Shown in pieces: positions 1-5,021 of a stretch of 9,375 nucleotides of DNA. Location: NCBI GenBank assembly GCA_029850565.1, contig JARCRR010000067.1:1-9375 (forward strand), written 5' to 3'. Numbering within the stretch: position 1 is the stretch's first letter; each line of letters begins with the position of its first letter. The position numbers and the translations under genes were made by a program. The notes beneath the pieces were generated by a model, which saw only the letters and a list, made by a program, of their open reading frames with translations, searched no databases and had not been told where the DNA came from. The DNA is from Gallionella sp. (GTDB lineage: Bacteria > Pseudomonadota > Gammaproteobacteria > Burkholderiales > Gallionellaceae).

Positions 1-533
1 GGATAAAGGGAGCCAGAGATAAGGCGCTGTTGTTAATGGGCTTCGCAGGGGCATTCCGGCGTTCTGAGCTTGTATCAATTACGGTTGAGGATGTTTCATT
101 TGTCGATCAAGGGATGATTGTTCATTTGAAACGCGGCAAAACAGATCAGGCTGGAAAAGGTCGCGATGTTGCTATCCCATATATGCGTGGAATGTGTTGT
201 CCAGTTAAGGCAATCCAAGAATGGTTGGCTATATCTGAAATATCAAGTGGAGCAGTATTCAGGCGTATAGATCGTCATGGTAATTTGCTTGAGCAGAGAT
301 TGTCTCCACAATCAGTAGCGCTACTGGTCAAGCAAAGGATCATGGCTATTGGAAAGGATGACAGGTTGTATTCGGGTCATAGCCTACGCGCTGGCTGGGT
401 TACAAACGCGGCATTGTCCGGGGCTAGCGCATGGAAAATATGCCAGCATACGGGTCACCAATCTGAAGCTGTTATGCAGCGTTATATCCGAAGCGGCAAC
501 ATGTTCATGAATTACCCACTCCTTAGGAATTGA
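1..533 (+). CDS. Tyrosine recombinase/integrase, C-terminal catalytic part (5' end outside window)
   Basis: A phage-integrase-family tyrosine recombinase, which would cut and rejoin DNA at a specific attachment site. The frame is open from the window edge (first full codon at position 3), so the N-terminal DNA-binding domain lies upstream and is not visible. The catalytic set is complete: Arg in AFRRSEL (codon 57-59), Lys in the RGKTD beta-hairpin, His and Arg of GHSLR (378-380 and 387-389), His of HTGH (456-458) and the nucleophile Tyr of QRYIR (483-485). The phrases GHSLRAG and QRYIRSG are typical of recombinases carried by proteobacterial genomic islands. The stop is 12 nt before the next gene, so the cargo may be co-transcribed with it. 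It appears intact as far as it can be seen. The target site is unknown, as no tRNA or clear att repeat lies in the window. Confidence 0.93.
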   Translation, partial: IKGARDKALLLMGFAGAFRRSELVSITVEDVSFVDQGMIVHLKRGKTDQAGKGRDVAIPYMRGMCCPVKAIQEWLAISEISSGAVFRRIDRHGNLLEQRLSPQSVALLVKQRIMAIGKDDRLYSGHSLRAGWVTNAALSGASAWKICQHTGHQSEAVMQRYIRSGNMFMNYPLLRN

Positions 534-545
534 AGAGGTGGGGGG

Positions 546-920
546 ATGAGAATTCAACATGTTTTTCAGCGCCGAGAAAGTGATTGCGGGGTTGCTTGCG
601 TAGCAATGATCACAGGTATGTCATATGAGGATGCGTTCGATGCAATAGGGTATGAGGAAGATTGGAAGTATTTTTATACTACCCATCGAGCGTTGACCAA
701 TATTCTCAGAGAGCTTGGCTGGAATATTATCTGGAAAAAATTTCGTTCATGGGATGCAATACCGGGCTGTGCCATCGTTGCCGTGAACCACCGCTGCAAT
801 CGTCGATACTTTCATTGGGTTGTTTTTGATGGTGCCATGATTCTCGATCCATTGCCTAATAGCAAACAGAAGAATGGTCGCTATTGTGCATCTGGCTGGT
901 ATTTGCTCGTAGTGAGTTGA
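546..920 (+). CDS. Stand-alone C39-type (papain-like) cysteine peptidase
   Basis: A 124-residue protein consisting of little more than one peptidase C39 domain. The oxyanion Gln8 and nucleophile Cys14 lie in QRRESDCGVAC, which matches the C39 pattern Q..xxDCGxA. His90 lies in FHWVVFDG and Asp101 in LDPL, spaced as the catalytic triad of bacteriocin-leader peptidases. C39 domains usually sit at the N-terminus of peptide-exporting ABC transporters and cut after a double-glycine leader. Here there is no transporter, membrane segment or signal peptide, so it is probably cytoplasmic. No bacteriocin precursor is obvious nearby, and the substrate is unknown. The ATG at 546 is supported by a purine-rich GAGGTGG ribosome binding site at 535-541, just after the integrase stop. 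It could instead be a C39-like amide-bond-forming or inactive fold, but the intact triad argues for activity. Confidence 0.75.
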   Translation: MRIQHVFQRRESDCGVACVAMITGMSYEDAFDAIGYEEDWKYFYTTHRALTNILRELGWNIIWKKFRSWDAIPGCAIVAVNHRCNRRYFHWVVFDGAMILDPLPNSKQKNGRYCASGWYLLVVS

Positions 921-946
921 TAAATATTCTGAAGAAAGGTAGTGCA

Positions 947-1045
947 ATGCCTCAGCTGATCGACTTTATAGACAAGATTGCAAGGAACAATAAACGAGAT
1001 GTTCAAATGCTCAAGAATAGAAGAGAGGAGTGTAAAAATGGATAG
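947..1045 (+). CDS. Possible small protein of 32 residues, overlapping the next start
   Basis: The ORF begins at ATG 947, has a plausible AAAGG ribosome binding site at 935-939 and starts 26 nt after the peptidase stop. It ends at TAG 1043-1045, overlapping the ATG of the MraZ-like gene (1038) by 8 nt. It therefore carries that gene's ribosome binding site inside its coding region, an arrangement that allows translational coupling. The peptide starts MPQLIDFIDKIARNNKRDV and is strongly basic toward the end (KNRREECKNG). It has no membrane segment and I do not recognise it. It could be a real small protein, a leader peptide that couples translation, or the remaining start of a longer gene cut by rearrangement. 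Support is limited to the ribosome binding site and spacing. Confidence 0.4.
   Translation: MPQLIDFIDKIARNNKRDVQMLKNRREECKNG
1025..1030 (+). promoter_or_regulatory. Ribosome binding site that fixes the MraZ-like start
   Basis: GAGGAG, a near-perfect anti-16S match, 7 nt before ATG 1038. It lies within the 32-codon ORF 947-1045 and shows that translation of the MraZ-like gene starts at 1038, not at the upstream TTG. Confidence 0.7.
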
Positions 1046-1433
1046 CCACGAGCTACTAGAGTTATGCATTAAAAAAGGAGCGATATGCTTGCCGGATAGT
1101 TACCCTGCTAAAGCAGGAAGCCTCGTATTTTTGACCACCAGCTTAACAGGTTGCTTGATGCTGTTCTCGAAGCCTGAATGGATAGTGACGCGGGACAAGT
1201 TAATTACAAGCAAGGATGGCAAGATTTATTTTACAGACGTCGTAACAGATAAGCTCTGGCAAAAAGAAATCCAAAATCTCATTGCTACAGGGGAGGAGTT
1301 GGAAGTAACTAAAGATAGGATGCTTGCTATTTCGGACTATCAGATCAAGGCGGCAAAATTGGAAGAAGCGGTGCTTTGGGTGCCGAAGGGGAAATTTATT
1401 GAACTGTGGAACCCAAAACATTTTAAAGATTAA
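1038..1433 (+). CDS. Orphan MraZ-like (double SpoVT-AbrB fold) protein
   Basis: A 131-residue protein whose two halves each resemble an AbrB-type half of MraZ, the DNA-binding regulator that normally heads the division and cell-wall (dcw) cluster. In the first half, KKGAICLP (residues 12-19) matches the MraZ KGRxxIP loop and TGCLMLF with PEW (37-48) matches the signature GCLxLY..EW. In the second half, ELEVTKDRMLAIS (87-99) parallels ELDKQGRxLIP, and AKLEEAVLWV then KFIELW (106-124) parallels AGL..EVVxVG then xEIW. The invariant GR and P positions are replaced (KGA, KDR, AIS), so DNA binding may differ or be lost. ATG 1038 is chosen because GAGGAG at 1025-1030 sits 7 nt upstream; an in-frame TTG at 978 has no such support. 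There are no mraW or fts genes nearby. The assignment rests on reading motifs and is not certain. Confidence 0.6.
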   Translation: MDSHELLELCIKKGAICLPDSYPAKAGSLVFLTTSLTGCLMLFSKPEWIVTRDKLITSKDGKIYFTDVVTDKLWQKEIQNLIATGEELEVTKDRMLAISDYQIKAAKLEEAVLWVPKGKFIELWNPKHFKD

Positions 1434-1518
1434 CTGATCTATGCGTCACAACTTGTCGTTATGCGACCTATGATTAGAGTGTACTGAATACCTGATAAAC
1501 AACGATCAAGGAGCAAGC

Positions 1519-1965
1519 ATGCAAATCACATTGGCAATAAATCAGCAGCACTCAATGGACATTGGCTATTCAGAGTTGGCTGACCTCATCGGATTTTTTA
1601 ACGACAATCCTTCTAGTGCTGGTTTCTACAGCGAGTTATCAACTCATCCGGCTAGTCAGATCAGAGCAGAGGTGGCGGCCAAGACCTGCTTGCCACTTGC
1701 TACGTTAGAAAGATTGGCAACAGATGCCAGTATCGAGGTAGTTCTGAAGGTTGCCGGGAACAAAACCGCTATGCAGTCATTCGATACAGATAAAATACTC
1801 TACATGATTCGACGTGATGTAAGCGTGGCACTTGAAATTGCTCGTTATCAACTGCCGTATATGAATCCATTTGTAAGTGAAGTTGTGATCGAAGAGTTAA
1901 GGCAGCACGACGATCCAAATGTTCGAGATGCTTTAAATGTGGAGGATGATATTGAAGAAGACTGA
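1519..1965 (+). CDS. LRV/HEAT-like helical repeat protein
   Basis: A 148-residue acidic, probably soluble protein. Residues about 40-84 carry two units of the leucine-rich-repeat-variant kind: a THPASQIRAEVAAK helix, then LATLERLATD, then SIEVVLKVAGNKTA. This follows the LRV scheme (VRxxVAxNPxTPxxxLxxLAxD). Weaker copies appear around RRDVSVALEIARY (98-110) and HDDPNVRDALN (130-140). Such repeats form curved alpha-solenoids that bind protein partners; no catalytic residues are visible. The C-terminus is very acidic (EDDIEED). ATG 1519 has a strong AAGGAG site at 1508-1513, and the gene follows an 85-nt gap after the MraZ-like gene. It overlaps the next gene, so the two are probably translated together and may act together. 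The partner is unknown. Confidence 0.65.
   Translation: MQITLAINQQHSMDIGYSELADLIGFFNDNPSSAGFYSELSTHPASQIRAEVAAKTCLPLATLERLATDASIEVVLKVAGNKTAMQSFDTDKILYMIRRDVSVALEIARYQLPYMNPFVSEVVIEELRQHDDPNVRDALNVEDDIEED
1941..1945 (+). promoter_or_regulatory. Ribosome binding site that decides the TTG start at 1952
   Basis: GGAGG lies 6 nt before the TTG at 1952-1954 and inside the end of the LRV gene. The in-frame ATGs at 1937 (upstream of this site) and 1946 (directly against it) are badly placed, so TTG 1952 is the best start for the following gene. Confidence 0.5.
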
Positions 1966-2701
1966 TCCTATTGCGAAGTTCCAGTTCAGCTACCAGCATA
2001 TTGTCCCTACAGACATCCCATATTTCACCTGTATTGTTCCAACTAGCTGGTTGTCCAAAAATTTGCCGGAAATGGGCGGCGCCGTAAGCTATACCGACAG
2101 GCGAGACACAGGGGCCGTCCGAACAGATTATTTCGTTGAATTCATCCATCCAGTAATGGAAGGAAATTCTCCTGCATCAATTAGCCTTGATATACTTAGA
2201 TGGAACGATGAGCAAGAGCGCTATTCCAGCTGCTTTGAAGCGCCTTTAGAAATTCATTGTGGCGCGGCCACCCATTCAAGTGTGAGCATTGAAGGTGGAG
2301 TTGAGGCCGCACTATTACACCACCTGTTTGGGCATCTTGCGTTGTCGGCAACCCTCCACAACATCCATTTGGATATGGCGGATATTATTGCAACGCTGTC
2401 GCTGAGCAGGAAATACGAGTTCGCATTGGCCGTAGGCGAAATGCCAGCTGAAATTATGCCGAAGTTGCAGGATAGATCAGGTTTGCGCTTGGAAAAATCT
2501 GGAAGTGCTTTTTTAATGCTGTTTTGCAATGACAACAATATCCGCTTGGAATACCTAAGTGCGCTCAGTGATGCGTTCGAGGGTGGCGATTCGAGCTATA
2601 TTTATACTGATGTCGCTGTTGAACAAGACATGATGTTGATCAGTGCATTGATCGGACATTATGGCGCGGCGGCAAAAAAACGAATATATTGCGCCCCCTA
2701 A
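1952..2701 (+). CDS. Protein of unknown function, about 249 residues, ending at a -1 slippery site
   Basis: I do not recognise a family. With the TTG start the product begins MKKTDPIAKFQFSYQH; longer forms from ATG 1937 or 1946 are possible but worse placed relative to GGAGG 1941-1945. It overlaps the LRV gene by 14 nt, which suggests coupled translation. The sequence looks like a soluble mixed alpha/beta protein, with a central block rich in His and Leu (ALLHHLFGHLAL, then DMADIIATLSLS). A C-terminal alpha/beta stretch runs through SGSAFLMLFCNDNN and ALSDAFEGGDSSYIYTDV. There is no signal peptide or clear membrane helix. The reading ends shortly after GCA AAA AAA, giving the tail KKRIYCAP. 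A -1 shift there would replace the last seven residues with about 53 others, so the stop at 2701 may not be the only natural end, or the gene may be broken. Confidence 0.7.
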   Translation: MKKTDPIAKFQFSYQHIVPTDIPYFTCIVPTSWLSKNLPEMGGAVSYTDRRDTGAVRTDYFVEFIHPVMEGNSPASISLDILRWNDEQERYSSCFEAPLEIHCGAATHSSVSIEGGVEAALLHHLFGHLALSATLHNIHLDMADIIATLSLSRKYEFALAVGEMPAEIMPKLQDRSGLRLEKSGSAFLMLFCNDNNIRLEYLSALSDAFEGGDSSYIYTDVAVEQDMMLISALIGHYGAAAKKRIYCAP

Positions 2702-2715
2702 AGTGGATCGGGGCG
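2674..2715 (+). promoter_or_regulatory. Candidate programmed -1 frameshift signal
   Basis: Seven As at 2674-2680 lie in the exact phase X XXY YYZ relative to the reading frame: gcA AAA AAA cga. This is the same phase as the E. coli dnaX heptamer. Eleven nt downstream, CGCCCC (2692-2697) pairs perfectly with GGGGCG (2710-2715) around a 12-nt loop, a possible stimulatory stem-loop. The zero-frame stop at 2699-2701 lies within the loop, and the -1 frame is open to 2841. An indel in the A-run, natural or from sequencing, would look the same. Confidence 0.4.
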
Positions 2716-2841
2716 AAATGGATATTCCTTCGTTCCTTCGGAAATAGATTGGCGAGCGTCCGCACGCAATTGCCTTATGTGGTTTGTGGGAAAAGCCAAG
2801 CGAATGCATATGCTCTCTTGGAAAGCTCTGCTGATAACTAG
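2680..2841 (+). other. Open -1 frame continuing the unknown protein (frameshift product or broken gene end)
   Basis: After a -1 slip at the A-run the reading continues for 53 sense codons to TAG 2839-2841. It gives a basic, tryptophan-containing tail (TNILRPLKWIGAKWIFLRS at the start, ending in LLESSADN). It has no ATG or ribosome binding site of its own, so it would only be translated as a fusion. The frame is somewhat longer than chance would favour, but no homology is recognised. Confidence 0.3.
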
Positions 2842-3075
2842 CGGAAGGGAGTTGGCAGGATGGCGCGATTTCGCAGATTGTAACGGCAGCATCGAATAGG
2901 ATAGAATGTGCACGGCATGATTACTAACATGCATACTGAATATTGCAATGAGATTGAGGGTTAACCTTAGTCGCAATAGTGCGTTGTAATGTGAGTAATA
3001 TTGTGAGTATTAGGTAAATGATGTGCTTGAAAGCCAGTGTCTGCTTGAAGTTCAAGTGCACCTATCCCACCAAAT
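2842..3075. other. Gene-free stretch between the cargo genes and the terminator
   Basis: No convincing coding frame on either strand; the plus strand offers only unsupported ORFs of 13-19 codons. It holds a candidate plus-strand promoter (2878-2907), the 8-bp palindrome GGTTAACC (2959-2966) between TATTGC (2941-2946) and its inverse GCAATA (2973-2978), and a direct repeat of TGTGAGTA at 2990-2997 and 3002-3009. The terminator at 3076-3111 closes it. It could encode a small RNA, or hold the boundary of the integrated element. Confidence 0.45.
2878..2907 (+). promoter_or_regulatory. Candidate sigma-70 promoter with no gene downstream
   Basis: TTGTAA (2878-2883), an 18-nt spacer, then TAGAAT (2902-2907). 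Transcription would begin near 2914 and run about 190 nt to the terminator at 3083-3106 without meeting a credible gene, which suggests a small RNA. The match is moderate and the region is AT-rich, so chance is possible. Confidence 0.3.
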
Positions 3076-3111
3076 AAAAAAACTCCAGCCGAAGCTGGAG
3101 TTTTTTGTTTT
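3076..3111. terminator. Strong bidirectional intrinsic terminator
   Basis: CTCCAGC (3083-3089), tetraloop CGAA, then GCTGGAG (3094-3100) form a perfect 7-bp GC-rich stem. Six Ts plus GTTTT follow on the plus strand, and seven As precede it (a T-tract on the minus strand). On the minus strand it ends the 30-codon gene at 3129-3221, whose stop is about 30 nt away. On the plus strand it ends any transcript leaving the cargo region. Confidence 0.9.
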
Positions 3112-3128
3112 CTACGACCGAACAGTGA

Positions 3129-3221
3129 TCAGTCGGCGAAAAGTTGTTTCAACATCCACAAAGAGAAGCCAACTGCTACGAGTGCGGTACCGATTGCGGA
3201 AATATCAGCGATGAATGACAT
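3129..3221 (-). CDS. Small single-span membrane peptide, 30 residues (paralogue A)
   Basis: A minus-strand ORF of 30 codons plus TGA. The start ATG (3219-3221) follows GGAGGAG (3227-3233) by 5 nt, an excellent ribosome binding site, and the gene ends about 30 nt before a strong terminator. The peptide begins MSFIAD, continues SAIG (8-11), AVGF (16-19) and Trp22, and ends KQLFAD. Residues about 8-24 form one hydrophobic membrane helix, with Asp6 before it and Lys25 after it. Paralogue B at 3414-3506 has the same length and 17 identical residues. That conservation, with matching signals, shows both are real genes. Function is unknown. Candidates are a type I toxin-like peptide, an accessory subunit of a membrane complex, or a coat-protein-like peptide; nothing decides among these. 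Confidence 0.8.
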   Translation of the reverse strand: MSFIADISAIGTALVAVGFSLWMLKQLFAD

Positions 3222-3275
3222 ATTTTCTCCTCCAAGAGATTCGGGTTGAACATACCAACAAAAACTACAGGGAGA

Positions 3276-3303
3276 ATCGTAGCACATTCGGAACGTCTAG
3301 CAA
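3276..3303 (-). promoter_or_regulatory. Candidate promoter of small membrane peptide A
   Basis: On the minus strand, TTGCTA (plus positions 3298-3303), a 16-nt spacer, then TACGAT (3276-3281) preceded by TGC, giving an extended -10 element. The start would fall near 3269, leaving a leader of about 48 nt before the ATG at 3221. This implies that paralogue A can be transcribed independently of paralogue B. Confidence 0.45.
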
Positions 3304-3375
3304 GTGCGTAGACAATGGAATACCTGACCAAATGGCTGGGCCGATGGTCAGAGTGATGGGGGCGAAGGGAGGTTG

Positions 3376-3402
3376 GTGCGAGAGGTGTTTTGCCTCCCGC
3401 AC
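3376..3402. terminator. Stem-loop after small membrane peptide B
   Basis: GTGCGAGAGG (3376-3385) and CCTCCCGCAC (3393-3402) form a 10-bp stem; on the minus strand the single non-Watson-Crick position reads as a G-U pair, and the loop is 7 nt. It lies 11 nt beyond the stop of paralogue B. No U-tract follows on the minus strand, so it is a weak or factor-assisted terminator, or an mRNA 3'-end stabiliser. Confidence 0.45.
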
Positions 3403-3413
3403 TTTAAGCTTGT

Positions 3414-3506
3414 TTAGCCTTTGATTGTTTGAATCGTGATCCAGATTGCGAAACCGACTGCAAAGATTGCTACGCCGATGGCTGAAAAGTCTGCGATGAA
3501 GGACAT
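3414..3506 (-). CDS. Small single-span membrane peptide, 30 residues (paralogue B)
   Basis: A minus-strand ORF of 30 codons plus TAA. ATG 3504-3506 follows AAGGGAG (3514-3520) by 7 nt. The peptide starts MSFIAD, has SAIG (8-11), AVGF (16-19), Trp22 and Gln26 exactly where paralogue A has them, and ends TIKG. Residues about 7-28 are almost wholly hydrophobic, predicting a single membrane helix with a lysine near the C-terminus. The two genes differ mostly by conservative swaps (Ile/Phe, Leu/Ile, Ser/Ala), the pattern expected of selected protein-coding paralogues. It lies upstream of, and divergent from, miaB. Function is unknown, with the same possibilities as paralogue A. Confidence 0.8.
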   Translation of the reverse strand: MSFIADFSAIGVAIFAVGFAIWITIQTIKG

Positions 3507-3567
3507 GCGGTTACTCCCTTGAGCTAGTTTATGATGGTTCTTGTGGGCGATAGCGCTAAGTGAATAG

Positions 3568-3595
3568 TTGACTAAAGCTTTTTGGATTATATGAG
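3568..3595 (+). promoter_or_regulatory. Candidate promoter of the miaB operon
   Basis: TTGACT (3568-3573), a 16-nt spacer, then TATGAG (3590-3595). Transcription would start near 3602, giving a leader of about 90 nt before GTG 3693. The -10 is imperfect and the region is AT-rich, so another start further downstream is possible. Confidence 0.3.
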
Positions 3596-3615
3596 TATTT
3601 TTATTGGTTATTCAC
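3586..3615 (-). promoter_or_regulatory. Candidate promoter of small membrane peptide B
   Basis: On the minus strand a perfect TATAAT (plus 3586-3591) with a weak -35, GTGAAT (3610-3615), 18 nt upstream. The start would be near 3579, giving a leader of about 73 nt. It overlaps the candidate miaB promoter on the opposite strand. Confidence 0.45.
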
Positions 3616-3692
3616 ACATCTTTACTAAGGCTTAAAGATAAAAGGTCAATATTTCTCAATAAGTTATCGCAAATGATTTTCAGAGGCAGAAC

Positions 3693-5021
3693 GTGCAAAA
3701 GAAGCTCTATATAAAGACCTATGGTTGCCAGATGAACGAGTACGACTCGGACAAGATGGCTGATGTGATGCAAGCCTGCGGGGATATGGTGCAGGTAGAT
3801 AGGCCTGAGGACGCAGACATAATCTTGTTCAATACCTGCTCGATTCGCGAGAAGGCAGAGGACAAAGTGTTTTCTGACCTTGGGCGCGCACGGGAGATGA
3901 AGTTAAGGAAACCAGAAATGTTGATTGGCGTGGGCGGCTGCGTCGCCAGCCAAGAAGGTCATGTCATTCTCAAGCGTGCTCCCTACGTGGATGTGGTGTT
4001 CGGTCCGCAGACTTTGCACCGTTTGCCGCAACTGATTGAAGAACGACTTGCTAGTGGCAAAGCCCAAGTGGATGTCAGCTTTCCGGAGATCGAGAAGTTC
4101 GACCATCTGCCGATAGCTCAAACGACACATGGGTCGGCCTTCGTTTCCATCATGGAAGGGTGTAGCAAATATTGCACGTTCTGTGTTGTACCTTACACAC
4201 GAGGAGAAGAGATATCGCGTCCTTTTGCCGACGTGCTACGAGAAGTAGGGAGAATAACTGCACAAGGTGTGAGCGAGATCACATTGATCGGACAGAATGT
4301 GAATGCCTATCAGGGGGGGACACCCGATGGCGACACGGTGGATTTCGCCTATCTGGTGCAAGCCGTCGCAGCGATACCTAGCGTTCAGCGTCTGCGTTTC
4401 ACTACCTCGCATCCGCGTGAGATGTCGCAGCGCTTGATTGACCTCTACGCTACAACACCCAAACTGGCGAGCCATCTGCATCTGCCTGTGCAGTCTGGAT
4501 CGGATAGGATCTTGGCGGCGATGAAGCGTGGCTACACCGCGTTGGAATATAAATCCACTGTCCGCAAGCTGAGAGCGGTACGGTCTGACATCTCTATCAC
4601 GTCAGATTTTATCGTTGGTTTCCCCGGCGAGACAGAGGCGGATTTCGAGGCGACCATGAAGTTGATCGACGAGGTCGGGTTTGATGCTAGTTTCAGTTTC
4701 TTGTTCAGTCCGCGTCCTGGCACGCCCGCTGCCGAGATGCAAGATGACACGCCCTATGAGGCCAAGATGGCGCGCTTGCATCGTTTGCAAGAACGTATCG
4801 CGGCTCTTGGCCAGCGGGTCAGCGATAGCATGGCGGGTACTGTGCAACGCGTGCTTGTGGAGAATATCTCGCGCAAGAGTGAGGCAGAGTTGGCGGGGCG
4901 AACGGAGAATAATCGAGTAGTTAATTTTGCGGGTTCGCCGGGGATGTTGGGGCGCTATGTGGATGTACGTATCTCGTCGGGAACCTTGCATACATTACGC
5001 GGCGAACTGGTGCTGAAATGA
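3693..5021 (+). CDS. miaB: tRNA-2-methylthio-N6-dimethylallyladenosine synthase MiaB
   Basis: A radical-SAM methylthiotransferase that adds a methylthio group to i6A37 of tRNAs reading UNN codons, in the cytoplasm. The N-terminal UPF0004 domain carries Cys12 (KTYGCQMN), Cys49 (NTCSIREKAEDK) and Cys83 (GGCVASQEG), ligands of the auxiliary 4Fe-4S cluster. The radical-SAM cluster is the CxxxCxxC of Cys157, Cys161 and Cys164 (GCSKYCTFC), followed by VVPYTRG. A C-terminal TRAM domain (about 375-440) binds tRNA. At 442 residues it is of normal length with all key residues present. GTG 3693 is used because AGAGG lies at 3682-3686 and MQKKLYIKTYGCQMN is the usual beginning. Its stop overlaps the ybeY start (ATGA at 5018-5021), so the two are translationally coupled. 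Confidence 0.98.
   Translation: MQKKLYIKTYGCQMNEYDSDKMADVMQACGDMVQVDRPEDADIILFNTCSIREKAEDKVFSDLGRAREMKLRKPEMLIGVGGCVASQEGHVILKRAPYVDVVFGPQTLHRLPQLIEERLASGKAQVDVSFPEIEKFDHLPIAQTTHGSAFVSIMEGCSKYCTFCVVPYTRGEEISRPFADVLREVGRITAQGVSEITLIGQNVNAYQGGTPDGDTVDFAYLVQAVAAIPSVQRLRFTTSHPREMSQRLIDLYATTPKLASHLHLPVQSGSDRILAAMKRGYTALEYKSTVRKLRAVRSDISITSDFIVGFPGETEADFEATMKLIDEVGFDASFSFLFSPRPGTPAAEMQDDTPYEAKMARLHRLQERIAALGQRVSDSMAGTVQRVLVENISRKSEAELAGRTENNRVVNFAGSPGMLGRYVDVRISSGTLHTLRGELVLK

Noticed and set aside
1434..1518. Possible integron attC site or promoter in the 85-nt gap
   Set aside because: No RYYYAAC/GTTRRRY core pair is found. Only a 4-bp stem (GTCG/CGAC) and a TATGAT without a -35 are present.
2400..2690. 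Resemblance of the C-terminal part of the unknown protein to the FtsZ C-terminal domain
   Set aside because: Only a loose alpha/beta pattern (SGSAFLMLF to TDVAVEQDMMLISALIGH) is shared. The GTP-binding tubulin signature GGGTGSG is absent, so no assignment is made.
3023..3424. Two plus-strand ORFs of 63 and 69 codons across the small-peptide region
   Set aside because: They are antisense to the two conserved 30-codon genes and their terminators, lack ribosome binding sites, and read as low-complexity basic sequence.
4172..4920. Several alternate-frame ORFs inside miaB, and likewise inside corC, marC and lnt
   Set aside because: They are shadows of strongly supported genes and show no recognisable domains or ribosome binding sites.
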